Position numbers and translations under genes: made by a program
From: Allobosea lupini
Lineage (GTDB): Bacteria > Pseudomonadota > Alphaproteobacteria > Rhizobiales > Beijerinckiaceae
Length of the DNA: 64,000 nt
NCBI RefSeq assembly: GCF_900109525.1
Contig: NZ_FOAN01000002.1
Span: forward strand, 434,001-498,000
Direction: 5' to 3'
Shown: in pieces, positions 1 through 11,161 of the stretch
Layout: the number at the start of each line of letters is the position of its first letter
Numbering within the stretch: position 1 is the first letter of the stretch
Notes under the pieces: model-generated
Told to the model about the DNA's origin: nothing
Seen by the model: only the letters and a program-made list of their open reading frames with translations
Databases searched by the model: none

Positions 1-329
1 GCAAGGATCTGGCGCTCGCCACCGCCTGCCTCGCCGAAGGCGGGCTCATCGTGCTCGACGACATGCTGCACCCCGGCTACCCGACGCTGATGGTCGCGGT
101 GCAGGACTATCTTGCGGCCAATCCCGACATCGTTCCGCTGTGCATCATCGACCGTGAGACCATTGTCGGCGCGACCAAGTTCGTGCTTTGCCAGCGCGAC
201 TGGTTCGAGCGCTACCAGGCGGCCATGCTGACGATCTTCAAAGAGCAGGTCTGGCCGCTGGGAGCCGACTTCGAGCCACATTGGTGCCTCGTTCTGTCGC
301 TCGATACGCGGCTCGCCGAGATCACCTGA
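1..329 (+). CDS. Class I SAM-dependent methyltransferase, 3' part only
   Basis: The reading frame is already open at base 3, so the 5' part lies outside the window. The visible 108 residues begin KDLALATACLAEGG and then read IVLDDMLHPGYP. This looks like the distal half of a Rossmann methyltransferase of the Methyltransf_24 type, where an acidic residue after the IVLDD strand often helps bind metal or substrate. The SAM-binding glycine motif would be in the missing part. The tail (residues FEPHWCLVLSLDTRL) is not a motif I know. The substrate cannot be inferred. Family assignment is moderate; the reading frame is secure. Confidence 0.6.
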   Translation, partial: KDLALATACLAEGGLIVLDDMLHPGYPTLMVAVQDYLAANPDIVPLCIIDRETIVGATKFVLCQRDWFERYQAAMLTIFKEQVWPLGADFEPHWCLVLSLDTRLAEIT

Positions 330-352
330 TTCTGCTCGAATTCCTCCGAAGG

Positions 353-664
353 ATGCCTGCCTTGCTCAAGCCGATCACGCTCTCCCTCTGCCTAGCCGCT
401 CTGTCCGGCGCCGCCCTTGCCGGACCGACCTGCTCGCCGAGCGACGAGCGCGCCCGCATCCTCGCCTCGGCCTCGACCGGCAATCTCCATCGCGACTGGA
501 AGGGCGGAAACCGGGTTGGCTATGGCTGGTCGCTGCAGGTCGACCGCAGCGTGCGCGACGCCGCCGGGACCGAGTACTATGTCGGCGATCTCTACGACAC
601 CAACGGGCATCTTGCGACCCGCAGGGTCTTCGTCGTCGAGCGCGAATGGGATTGCGGGCCGTGA
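353..664 (+). CDS. Small secreted protein of unknown function
   Basis: This encodes 103 residues. The first ~23 form a signal peptide (Lys-containing start, then a Leu/Ala-rich core, cleavage likely after ALA). The mature part has two cysteines (in PTCSPSD and near the C-terminal EWDCGP), which could form a disulfide in the periplasm. I chose the ATG preceded by CGAAGG; the same frame is open further upstream, but that stretch overlaps the preceding methyltransferase gene and looks non-coding. I recognise no domain. The gene follows the methyltransferase by 23 nt and may be co-transcribed with it. Confidence 0.6.
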   Translation: MPALLKPITLSLCLAALSGAALAGPTCSPSDERARILASASTGNLHRDWKGGNRVGYGWSLQVDRSVRDAAGTEYYVGDLYDTNGHLATRRVFVVEREWDCGP

Positions 665-695
665 CGCCCGACACTCACCGAGCATCGCCATAACT

Positions 696-792
696 CCCGT
701 CATGGTCGGGCTTGTCCCGACCATCCACGTCTTCCTTCGGGCAAGGCGGTGTTCAAGACGTGGATGCTCGCCACAAGGGCGAGCATGACGGG
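696..792. repeat. 97-bp dispersed cloverleaf repeat, copy 1 (perfectly paired)
   Basis: A second copy lies at 38736-38832 in the same orientation and with identical length. Four perfectly complementary stems nest as a cloverleaf: an outer stem CCCGTCAT with ATGACGGG; hairpin 1 ATGGTCGGG/CCCGACCAT; hairpin 2 ATCCACGTCTT/AAGACGTGGAT; hairpin 3 ATGCTCGCC/GGCGAGCAT. Neighbouring stems share an AT dinucleotide. There is no ORF inside that I would accept. It sits in the 197-bp gap between a plus-strand gene end and the minus-strand dehydrogenase gene end. Confidence 0.85.
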
Positions 793-861
793 CTGGAATA
801 GCGTCGTGTTCTTTGCTTCCCCGGGCTCGCTGCTTTGCGGCGCCCGGAATGACGGAGCGCC

Positions 862-1983
862 TCAGCGCGCCGGCCTGACCCGCAGCACCTTGCCGTTCGA
901 ATCGTCGCTGAGGAGATAGAGGAAGCCGTCCGGCCCCTGCCGGACGTCGCGGATGCGCTCGCCGAGATTGCTCAGCAGGCGCTCCTCGCCGGTGACCTTC
1001 TCGCCATCGGTCGAGAGCCGCGACAGCAATTGGCCAGCGAGCGCGCCGACGAAGAGCGAGTTCTTCCAGGCCGGCCAGCGATCGCCGGTGTAGAAGGCGG
1101 CGCCGGAAGGCGCGATCGACGGGTCCCAGTAGAACAGCGGCTGTTCCATCCCGGGCTTGGACGTGCCGTCGCCGATCTTCACGCCGGAATAGTCGATGCC
1201 ATAGGTGATGACCGGCCAGCCATAGTTCAGGCCGGCCTTGGGTGTGTTGATCTCGTCGCCGCCGCGCGCGCCGTGCTCGGCCGTCCAGAGCTGGCCGGTC
1301 TGCGGGTGAAGGGCGGCACCCTGGACATTCCGGTGGCCGATCGACCAGATCTCCGGCTGCCAGCCCGGCGTCTTCGGATTGCCCTCAGCCGCGCCGCCCT
1401 CCGGCTTGATGCGCAGGACCTTGCCGATATGGTTCTCCGGGTTCTGCGCCTGGTCGCGCTGGCTGTAGCGGTCGCCGACGGTGACGAAGAGCGCGCCGGT
1501 CCGGTCGAAGACCAGCCGTGAGCCGAAATGCATGTTGCTCGCGATCGTCGGCATCTGCCGGAAGATCACGCTGAGGCCCTCAAGCGCAGTGCCGTTGGCG
1601 CTCAACCTGGCGCGAGCGACGCTGGTGCCGTTGCCGTTGGCGCGCGGCTCGGCGAAGGAGAGATAGAGGTAGCGGTTCTGGGCGAAATTCGGATCGAGCA
1701 CGACATCCAGCAGGCCGCCCTGCCCGCGCGCCACGACATTGGGCGCGCCGGAGATCGGCGCCGAGAGCTTGCCGTCGCTGCCGACGAGGCGCAGGCGGCC
1801 GGGGCGCTCGGTCACCAGCATGCGCCCGTCCGGCAGGAAGGCGAGGCCCCAGGGGTTCTCCAGCCCGCTCGCGACGGTTTCAACCACGAGCTCTCCGGCG
1901 CTCGATGGGTGCCGTTGCTGGGCGAAAGCCCAGCCCGGAAGAAGCGTTGCAGCAAGAACGAGCGCTCGAAAAACCCGCATCAT
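862..1983 (-). CDS. PQQ-dependent aldose/sorbosone-type sugar dehydrogenase
   Basis: The 373-residue product has a signal peptide (MMRVFRALVLAATLLPGWAFA), so it should act in the periplasm. The rest is a GSDH-type six-bladed beta-propeller. Visible family signatures are NPWGLAFLPDGRMLVTER (about residues 43-60), HFGSRLVF near 152 with the probable catalytic His, GHRNVQGAALHP near 216 with the PQQ-contacting Arg, and EHGARGGDEIN near 236. Such enzymes oxidise sugars or sugar aldehydes with PQQ and pass electrons to the respiratory chain. The frame stays open upstream, but ATG at 1983 has GGAGGAG 8 nt away. No PQQ biosynthesis gene is in the window. The substrate is unknown. Confidence 0.88.
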   Translation of the reverse strand: MMRVFRALVLAATLLPGWAFAQQRHPSSAGELVVETVASGLENPWGLAFLPDGRMLVTERPGRLRLVGSDGKLSAPISGAPNVVARGQGGLLDVVLDPNFAQNRYLYLSFAEPRANGNGTSVARARLSANGTALEGLSVIFRQMPTIASNMHFGSRLVFDRTGALFVTVGDRYSQRDQAQNPENHIGKVLRIKPEGGAAEGNPKTPGWQPEIWSIGHRNVQGAALHPQTGQLWTAEHGARGGDEINTPKAGLNYGWPVITYGIDYSGVKIGDGTSKPGMEQPLFYWDPSIAPSGAAFYTGDRWPAWKNSLFVGALAGQLLSRLSTDGEKVTGEERLLSNLGERIRDVRQGPDGFLYLLSDDSNGKVLRVRPAR

Positions 1984-2074
1984 CCGCACCTCTCCTCCGT
2001 TTCGCCTGGAAACGAGATAAGGTCCCGGACAGCGCCTCGCCAGCTGTTTTGCGCTTAGCGGCCTGGATTGCTCT

Positions 2075-3064
2075 TCATGATTTCGCGATAGCAACGGGCG
2101 CAGCAAGCGAATTCTGCCGTGCGACACCGCTCTTCACACGCAGCAGGCGCCGTGCGAGCAGATAGCACAAAACGGCAATGACCAGTCCGGCGGCGACATC
2201 GACGAAATAGTGCCCGCCATCGATCGGCGTGGCCGCGATCATGGCCAGATTGAGCGCGCCGAAAGACCAGCGCAGCACGGAATGGGACAACCCGGCCAGC
2301 AACATCAGGAGGCCGAGCGCAGCATGATAGGACGGAAAGGTGATAATGCCTTCGGCCTTCGACAGGTCGAGCTCGAGCGGCAGCCCAGCCCGCAGGGCAT
2401 GCATGTCCTTGACGTGCACGAAGGCAGCCGAGGGCGACAGATTGGGATAATCGGCGGGGCTCAGGTTGAGATGGACGAACATCGCCATCGCCGGCAGCAA
2501 GCCTGAGATCGCTATCGTCACGATGCCGGACAGCATCATGGCCAGGGTCATGACGCGCGCCGCGTGTCCCAGGCCCGAGAACGACAGCACGAGCATCAGA
2601 ACCAGCACTTGCGGGATAAAGCTCTGATAGGCCACGCGAAACAGGACACCCAGCAATGGGCGCTGGTCGACGACCTTGAGATAGGCCAGCCAATCGAGCC
2701 CGAGGCCCTGGTCGATCGCGTACAGAGCCGCATCCTGCATCGGCATACCCAAGGTCGCGACGAGATAGGAAAACAGCGCCCCGACCGTCATAAAGGCCGT
2801 CATCTGGCCACAGAGGTCCAGCGCATCGGCGAGGCGTGCTTCGCCGCGACGGTATCGGTAGTAGCGAGCGGCGAACGCCAGGCCCGCTCCCACCGCGACG
2901 GGTCCGGCAAGCGAGAGCGGCACGACCGAGATTTGCGAGAACGCCAGCCAGGCGAGATCGACCAAGAGCAAGCTCCCAGTCAGGATCCAGGCCAGACGGT
3001 TGGCCCGATCCGCGATCACCCCATGTCCCGACATCGCACGCTCCAGCGGCTTTGCCGCCATCAT
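2075..3064 (-). CDS. PAP2-superfamily integral membrane phosphatase/phosphotransferase
   Basis: The 329-residue product has about six to eight hydrophobic segments. Two PAP2 signatures are visible in the C-terminal half: PSYH at 244-247, and TPIDGGHYFVD near 279-289 with catalytic His285 and Asp289. This spacing is like the inositolphosphorylceramide-synthase/PAP2_3 type, which transfers or hydrolyses lipid phosphate head groups at the outer face of the inner membrane. The usual Arg of the third motif is replaced in TPIDGGH. Start choice is uncertain: tandem ATGs at 3064/3061, or Met11. It appears monocistronic. Confidence 0.8.
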   Translation of the reverse strand: MMAAKPLERAMSGHGVIADRANRLAWILTGSLLLVDLAWLAFSQISVVPLSLAGPVAVGAGLAFAARYYRYRRGEARLADALDLCGQMTAFMTVGALFSYLVATLGMPMQDAALYAIDQGLGLDWLAYLKVVDQRPLLGVLFRVAYQSFIPQVLVLMLVLSFSGLGHAARVMTLAMMLSGIVTIAISGLLPAMAMFVHLNLSPADYPNLSPSAAFVHVKDMHALRAGLPLELDLSKAEGIITFPSYHAALGLLMLLAGLSHSVLRWSFGALNLAMIAATPIDGGHYFVDVAAGLVIAVLCYLLARRLLRVKSGVARQNSLAAPVAIAKS

Positions 3065-3137
3065 GCCCTCGGGCCCTTAAAGCCGGGTCAACACTATCCT
3101 CGAAACGGACCGGGTCGTGCGTTCGTCGCAAGGGCGT

Positions 3138-4442
3138 TTACCGGTCAGCCGCCTCGAGTTCACGTCGGAGCCGCACGATCTCCGCTCTTTCGTCGAGCAT
3201 AACATCGTCACTGGTGACCACGGCCCCTGCCGCAACGTCGCGCTTCAATGTCACGCCATGCGCCAGTCCGATCGGCAGCGCCTTCGCCGCGCGGCTGGCG
3301 GCGGCTGGCATCAGTCTGCCATAAACGGTGTAGCCGCCCTCCCCGTCCAGCATCTCGCCGGCCTTGAGATCGCGCTTGGCGGTCGCGACCGCGTCGCCGC
3401 GCCAGCTCCGGGTCGTGCCGGTCGGCTCGCCGCGCAGCACCGCGTTCAGCACCGAGATCGAGAGTTCGAGCCCGATCAGGTGGAAGGGCTTGTACATCGC
3501 CGCATAGAGGCCGGTGGAATCGGTTGGCAGACCGTATTGCTTGAAGCAGGCGGCGGCGTAAGGGTTCGGCGCCTTCAGCACGACATAGACGCCCCAGCGC
3601 AGGTCGCGGAAGACCGGCCGCCCATCCCGCTCCAGCGAGGACACGACCTCGACCATGCCGTCATGGTCGAGCCGGCCGCCGACCGCCTTCGGCCGCAGGA
3701 CATGGGCGAGATCGTCGACGCCGCAGGGCGGGAAAGCGAGACCGCCTTCCGGCACGTCGAGCCCGCTGGCATTGGCGATCGCCGCCATCTCGATCGCCGA
3801 TTTGGTGCCGTCGAGGAAGGAGTTGAACATTTGCGGGTTCATGCCAGCAGCCTTCGCCGCTTCCGGCGTCAGCCCATAATGGCCCCAGACCTCGTCCGGC
3901 GTGACGCGGTGATAGGCCGGCAGATACTTCGTGCCCTTGCCGGCGGCCGCGACGGTGAAGCCGGAGGCTCTGGCCCAGTCTACCATCTCGGCGACAAGGG
4001 CGGGCTGGTCGCCATAGGCCATGGAATAGACCACGCCGGCTGCCTTCGCTTTGGCTGCCAGGACAGGGCCGACCAGCACATCGGCCTCGACATTGACCAT
4101 CACGACATGGCGCCCGGCCGCGATCGCGGCGAGCGCATGGCGGGCGCCGGCGGCCGGATGCCCGGTCGCCTCGATCACCACCTCGACGCCGTCCATTTCC
4201 GCGGCGGCGACGCCGCTGTCGACGAAGCGCGTGGCGGCGATGCGGGCCTCGTCCCAGCCGACCGTGCGGCAGGCCTGACGCGCCCGCTCGGGATCGAGAT
4301 CGGCGATCGCCGCAACTTCCAGTCCCTCGATATGCGGCGCCTGGGCCAGGAACATGGAGCCGAACTTGCCGGCGCCGATCAGGGCGCAGCGAACGGGACG
4401 GCCGGCCTCGGCGCGGGCGGCGAGCTTTGGCATCAGGTTCAT
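3138..4442 (-). CDS. SAF-domain NAD(P)-dependent dehydrogenase (COG4091-like)
   Basis: A 434-residue protein. The N-terminal Rossmann fold shows GAGKFGS (residues 23-29), followed by VVIEATGHPAAG and a homoserine-dehydrogenase-like middle (GKGTKYLPAYHRVTPDE). The last ~70 residues resemble a SAF domain (DLKAGEMLDGEGGYTVYG). This architecture is usually annotated as predicted homoserine dehydrogenase or SAF oxidoreductase, but a carbohydrate-acid or sugar-alcohol substrate is equally possible. The gene is last in a minus-strand run: Bug binding protein, histidine phosphatase (GTGA overlap), then this gene 25 nt on. That suggests a small catabolic operon whose imported substrate this enzyme may oxidise. 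Confidence 0.8.
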   Translation of the reverse strand: MNLMPKLAARAEAGRPVRCALIGAGKFGSMFLAQAPHIEGLEVAAIADLDPERARQACRTVGWDEARIAATRFVDSGVAAAEMDGVEVVIEATGHPAAGARHALAAIAAGRHVVMVNVEADVLVGPVLAAKAKAAGVVYSMAYGDQPALVAEMVDWARASGFTVAAAGKGTKYLPAYHRVTPDEVWGHYGLTPEAAKAAGMNPQMFNSFLDGTKSAIEMAAIANASGLDVPEGGLAFPPCGVDDLAHVLRPKAVGGRLDHDGMVEVVSSLERDGRPVFRDLRWGVYVVLKAPNPYAAACFKQYGLPTDSTGLYAAMYKPFHLIGLELSISVLNAVLRGEPTGTTRSWRGDAVATAKRDLKAGEMLDGEGGYTVYGRLMPAAASRAAKALPIGLAHGVTLKRDVAAGAVVTSDDVMLDERAEIVRLRRELEAADR

Positions 4443-4467
4443 CGCATCGCCCTTTTCTCGCTGGCCG

Positions 4468-5073
4468 TCACGGCGCAGGGATCGTGCCGCGTACGCTGAT
4501 GCCGCCGTCAGGCTCGCGACGCAGCACCACGATATCGCCCGACCTGGGAAACACTCCGGTCAGCGCGGTGATGTTGACCTGATGGGTCACCATCACGACC
4601 GTTCCCGCATCGCGCGGCAGGCCGGACAGCCGCCGTCGGAGCGCATTCGTTGCGGACTCGCGCTCGCCGGAGCGGCCGAAGAAGGAGTTCAGCGCCTCGG
4701 GTGCGTCCTCGACGGTTCCCAGGCTCATGAGTTGCGCGGTGTCGCGCGCCCGGCACCACTGGCTCGTGAGCACGAGGCCGACGCGCACGCCGCGCCGGCG
4801 AAACTCATCCCCGATCCGGCGGGCCTGTGCGCGGCCTTGCTCGCCAAGATTGCGCTGCGTCGCGCAGTCGCCGATCCGGAAGCCGGCCGGATCGCCGACC
4901 CCGGGAGCGTCGGCATGACGCAGCAGCGCGATGTGCCCAGGCGTGGCAAGCGCATCCCACAGGGCGTCTGCACTCTCACGCGCCGCCGCAGTCGCCGCAA
5001 ACGGCAGCCCGGCGAGCGCGACCAGCACGAGCCGGCGCGGCAGCGACGCGGGCACGCCCATCGGAACGCTCAC
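4468..5073 (-). CDS. Exported histidine phosphatase family protein
   Basis: A 201-residue branch-2-like histidine phosphatase. The phosphate-binding RHA motif is LLRHADAPG (Arg52-His53), with the second catalytic His in VTHQVN near 164. A signal-like stretch PRRLVLVALAGLPFAATAAA lies at 13-31, so it is probably periplasmic. The GTG start at 5073 overlaps the stop of the upstream Bug protein as GTGA; an ATG at 5061 is an alternative. Translational coupling to a periplasmic solute-binding protein suggests it dephosphorylates a ligand outside the inner membrane before uptake. The ligand is unknown. Confidence 0.8.
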   Translation of the reverse strand: MSVPMGVPASLPRRLVLVALAGLPFAATAAARESADALWDALATPGHIALLRHADAPGVGDPAGFRIGDCATQRNLGEQGRAQARRIGDEFRRRGVRVGLVLTSQWCRARDTAQLMSLGTVEDAPEALNSFFGRSGERESATNALRRRLSGLPRDAGTVVMVTHQVNITALTGVFPRSGDIVVLRREPDGGISVRGTIPAP

Positions 5074-6044
5074 TCCGGCTTCACGCCGGCTTCCCTGATG
5101 ATCTTCTCCCAGGTTGCGATTTCCTGCTGATGGTAGGGCCGGAAGGCGGCGGGGTCGCGGATTTTGAGGGTGAAGCCGAGCTTGAGGATCTGCTCGGCGA
5201 TCGCCGGCTTGGCGAGCGAGGCCAGCACGGCCTTCGACAGGGTATCGAGGACCGGCGCCGGCGTCGCGGCGGGCGCGAAGAAGGCGGCCCAGCTGTCGGC
5301 GTCGGCATCGCTCACGCCCTGCTCGCGCAGGGTCGGGATGTCCTTGGCGCGCGGATTGCGCTCCGGGCTCGCCAGCGCGATCGCCCGAAGCGTGCCGGCG
5401 TTGATCTGCTCCAGCACGGACGGCAGCGTCGAATTGGCGATGTCGATGCGCCCGCCGATGATCTCCTGCACCAGCGGCGCCGCGCCGCGGAACGGCACAT
5501 GCGTCATCTTGATGCCGGTGCGCTGCATGAACAGCTCCATGGCGAGATGCGAGCCGGAGCCGACGCCGGTCGAGCCGTAATTGAGCTTACCGGGATCGGC
5601 CTTGGCGAGCGCGATCAGCTCCTTGATGGTCTTCGCCGGCAGGTCGTTGCGCACCACGAAAGCGTGCTCGAAGGCGCCGACGCCGGCGACCGGTGCGAAA
5701 TCCTTGACCGCGTCGTAGCCCGGGTCCTTCAGCAGGAACATGTTGTTCCCATGCGTCTGGTTGTTGCCGAAGATGAAGGTGTGGCCGTCGGCGGCGCCAT
5801 GCGCGACGGCGCGGGTGCCGACCGCGCCCGAAGCGCCGGCGCGGTTATCGACGAGGACGTTCTGGCCGATCGAGGTCGAGAGATCCTGGGCGACGAAGCG
5901 CGCGATCGCGTCGGTCGGCCCGCCGGCCGGATAGGGCACGACCAGGGTGATCGGCTTCGACGGATAGCTCTGCGCCCGGACGATGGCCGGAGCGAAGACG
6001 GCGCCGGCAACGAGGCCAAGCGTGGAACGGCGGGTCAGCGACAT
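5070..6044 (-). CDS. Bug/TctC-family extracytoplasmic solute-binding protein
   Basis: A 324-residue tripartite-tricarboxylate-type binding protein. A short signal peptide (MSLTRRSTLGLVAGAVFAPAIVRA, with two arginines, possibly Tat) leads into the family hallmark YPSKPITLVVPYPAGGPTD, then NVLVDNRAGASGAVG and LNYGSTGVGSGSHLAME. These proteins capture organic acids, amino acids or aromatic acids. No TctA/TctB membrane gene is nearby, so this is one of the many orphan Bug receptors. It is first in the minus-strand operon with the histidine phosphatase and SAF dehydrogenase. Confidence 0.9.
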   Translation of the reverse strand: MSLTRRSTLGLVAGAVFAPAIVRAQSYPSKPITLVVPYPAGGPTDAIARFVAQDLSTSIGQNVLVDNRAGASGAVGTRAVAHGAADGHTFIFGNNQTHGNNMFLLKDPGYDAVKDFAPVAGVGAFEHAFVVRNDLPAKTIKELIALAKADPGKLNYGSTGVGSGSHLAMELFMQRTGIKMTHVPFRGAAPLVQEIIGGRIDIANSTLPSVLEQINAGTLRAIALASPERNPRAKDIPTLREQGVSDADADSWAAFFAPAATPAPVLDTLSKAVLASLAKPAIAEQILKLGFTLKIRDPAAFRPYHQQEIATWEKIIREAGVKPE

Positions 6045-6188
6045 GAACTTCCTCCCGGGAGCCCGATTGGGAGACGGGCTTTCGCGGGAGGATTACGGGC
6101 AAAGCGGGTTTGCGTCCAGCGACTGGCGCGTAAGTGGCGTCCTGTCTTAGCCTTTTTGGCAATGAGGCTTTGAGGGAGACGAGATGCC

Positions 6189-7001
6189 ATGACGATCCGG
6201 ATCGAACGCAGCGGCAAGGTCGCGACCGTGATCCATGCGCGTCCCGAGGCTCGCAACGCCATGGATCCGGACAGCGCCATCGCCCTGACCGATGCCTTTG
6301 TCGCGCTCGACGCCGATCCGGAAACCGCCGTGATCGTGTTCTGGGGCGAAGGCGGCGCCTTCTGCGCTGGATGGGACCTGAAATACGCTCAGGCCTTCAC
6401 GCAGGCCGAGCGCTTCCGGAGCGAGATCGTCGAAGGCCTCGCCTTCCCGCCGGGCGATGCGCCGCCGCCGCGCGGGCCGATGGGGCCCTCGCGCCTGGAG
6501 ATGAGCAAGCCGGTGATCGCGGCCGTGGAAGGCCCGGCTGTCGCCGGCGGCATGGAGCTCGCGCTCTGGTGCGACGTCAGGGTGATGGCGCAGGACGCCT
6601 ATTTCGGCGTCTACTGCCGGCGCTGGGGCATTCCGCTGATCGACGGCGGCACGGTCCGTCTGCCGCGCCTCGTCGGTCAGGGCCGCGCGCTCGAGATCGT
6701 CATGACCGGCCGCAAGGTCGAGGCCGAGGAGGCTCTGCGCATCGGGCTGTGCGAGAAGGTCGTTGCCCGAGGCGAGGCGCGCGCCGCGGCCGAGGCAATG
6801 GCGCAGGAGATCGCGCGCTTCCCGAGCGGCGCCATGCTGGCCGACCGCCGCAGCGTCATCGCCGGGCATGGCCTGCCCGTCCGCGAGGCGCTGGCGCGCG
6901 AATGGGAAGGCGGCGTCCATACCATCGCGACCGAAGGGGCGGCCGGCGCCGGCCGCTTCGCCGCCGGCAAGGGCCGCGGCGGCGATTTCAGCGAGATCTA
7001 G
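6189..7001 (+). CDS. Crotonase-family enoyl-CoA hydratase/isomerase
   Basis: 270 residues of crotonase fold. The first oxyanion-hole segment is [12 protein letters not shown] (54-65); the second is [10 protein letters not shown] with Glu123 at the first catalytic Glu position. Where classical enoyl-CoA hydratases have the second Glu (G-x-P-E), this protein reads GIPLIDGG, so it may be an isomerase, hydrolase or lyase rather than a hydratase. Start: ATG at 6189 behind GGGAGACGAG. It stands alone, diverging from the Bug operon and overlapping the next gene by 4 nt tail to tail. Confidence 0.85.
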   Translation: MTIRIERSGKVATVIHARPEARNAMDPDSAIALTDAFVALDADPETAVIVFWGEGGAFCAGWDLKYAQAFTQAERFRSEIVEGLAFPPGDAPPPRGPMGPSRLEMSKPVIAAVEGPAVAGGMELALWCDVRVMAQDAYFGVYCRRWGIPLIDGGTVRLPRLVGQGRALEIVMTGRKVEAEEALRIGLCEKVVARGEARAAAEAMAQEIARFPSGAMLADRRSVIAGHGLPVREALAREWEGGVHTIATEGAAGAGRFAAGKGRGGDFSEI

Positions 7002-7477
7002 GCGGAAAGGCCCGCCCGCCTCAATCGCTGCACCGCGACGTCGAGCGCCTGCAGGAAAGCCGAGCGATCCTTCTGCGAGAACGGCTTCGGGCCGCCGCCG
7101 ACGCTGCCCATGGCGCGCAAGTCTTCCATCATGTCGCGCGTCGCCAGCGCCATGCCGATCGAGGCCTCGGTGAAGGGCTTGCCGGTCGGGCCTATCACGT
7201 CGGCGCCGGCCTTGATGCAGCGGTCGGCGAGCGGGATGTCGGCGGTGATGACGATCGCGCCGCGGGCGGCACGCTCGGCAATCCAGTCGTCGGCGGCATC
7301 GAAGTTGCCAGGCACGACGACGCGCTCGATCCAGGTCTCGCGCGGCACCTGCATGAAGCTGTTGGCGACGACGAAGACCTTGAGCCGGTGCCGCTCGGCG
7401 ACGCGATAGACCTCCGGCTTCACCGGACAGGCGTCGGCGTCGATATAGATCACGATGGTGTTGGGGGGCGCATCCAT
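6998..7477 (-). CDS. YaiI/YqxD (UPF0178, DUF188) family protein
   Basis: 159 residues, the usual length of this conserved family. The N-terminal [18 protein letters not shown] and the [19 protein letters not shown] segment with its conserved aspartates resemble a PIN-like nuclease fold, although no activity is established that I know of. The C-terminal [15 protein letters not shown] motif is typical. It ends 4 nt inside the crotonase gene, convergently. Confident on family, not on function. Confidence 0.88.
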   Translation of the reverse strand: MDAPPNTIVIYIDADACPVKPEVYRVAERHRLKVFVVANSFMQVPRETWIERVVVPGNFDAADDWIAERAARGAIVITADIPLADRCIKAGADVIGPTGKPFTEASIGMALATRDMMEDLRAMGSVGGGPKPFSQKDRSAFLQALDVAVQRLRRAGLSA

Positions 7478-7603
7478 GGCGCCGGCATCGCAGCCGAGCG
7501 GCCCCCACGCAAGCCCTTATGCCGGCCTTATGCGTGCAAGCACCTTCCGCATGGCGGCCTTATCGGGGGCGGACCTACATCATCGGCATCGATGGAGGTC
7601 GAT

Positions 7604-7789
7604 ATGTCGATGAACAACGCCTTGTTCCGCACCAGCCAGCGGCGCCGTGCCCGCGCCGTCTATGACAGTGTCGCCAGCCGCCGCCCGGTCGTCGGGATCC
7701 TCTGTGCCGAGATGGTCGCGCTCGCCGTGTTCGCACTGGCCGCCGCCGCCGTCCTCGGCCTGCGCGCCTGGTTCGCCTTGCCGAACTGA
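7604..7789 (+). CDS. Small single-pass membrane protein
   Basis: 61 residues. The N-terminal 28 are basic (QRRRARAVYD), followed by one hydrophobic segment (residues ~30-56, VGILCAEMVALAVFALAAAA), giving a probable N-in single-pass inner-membrane protein. The start ATG has GGAGG 5 nt upstream (7594-7598). First of five closely spaced small plus-strand ORFs. No known family. Confidence 0.55.
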   Translation: MSMNNALFRTSQRRRARAVYDSVASRRPVVGILCAEMVALAVFALAAAAVLGLRAWFALPN

Positions 7790-7799
7790 GGACGCCGCC

Positions 7800-8030
7800 A
7801 TGGGACAATTCAAGCCGCTGCAGCCGCTCAATGGCGAGAGCCATCTCTTCCTGGTCGGCCGGTCGAGCCACGGCTTCTGGGTCGCGCGCGACCTCGAAGG
7901 CCGCAGCGAAGGCATCTTCCGCAACCAGAAGGAGGCGGTTCGCTTCGCCCTTTCCGAGGGCGGCCATCCCAATGCCGTGCTGATCTCCCCGAACGGAGTC
8001 GAGCCCAGCTATGGTCTGGGCGTCCATTGA
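7800..8030 (+). CDS. Small conserved-looking protein, 76 aa
   Basis: This follows the membrane protein by 10 nt and has TGAGGA as its binding site. The sequence GFWVARDLEGRSEGIFRNQKEAVRFALSEGG is a compact alpha/beta domain resembling small DUF2188-like proteins (strand, then a helix with K-E-A-V-R-F-A). I think this resemblance is real but cannot verify it. Soluble and probably cytoplasmic. Confidence 0.6.
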   Translation: MGQFKPLQPLNGESHLFLVGRSSHGFWVARDLEGRSEGIFRNQKEAVRFALSEGGHPNAVLISPNGVEPSYGLGVH

Positions 8031-8034
8031 GGGC

Positions 8035-11113
<3,079 letters not shown>

Positions 11114-11122
11114 GACATCGCA

Positions 11123-11147
11123 AGGCCGGCGGCTCGGCTGCCGGCCT
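11123..11147 (+). terminator. Hairpin after aatA, no U-tract
   Basis: AGGCCGGC and GCCGGCCT (8 bp, perfect) flank a 9-nt loop just after the aatA stop. There is no T-run, so it is only a weak intrinsic terminator candidate or an mRNA-protecting hairpin. Confidence 0.35.
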
Positions 11148-11161
11148 CGTCCTCATCCGCG

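Noticed and set aside
417..788. Plus-strand frame overlapping the small secreted protein and cloverleaf repeat
   Set aside because: It reads through the repeat and is a shifted shadow of the 353-664 gene.
2055..3131. 358-codon minus-strand frame over the PAP2 gene
   Set aside because: It is a +1-shifted shadow; only the 2075-3064 frame shows PAP2 motifs and membrane segments.
6147..7508. 453-codon minus-strand frame spanning the crotonase and YaiI genes
   Set aside because: A shadow of two genes with real motifs; its translation has no recognisable domain.
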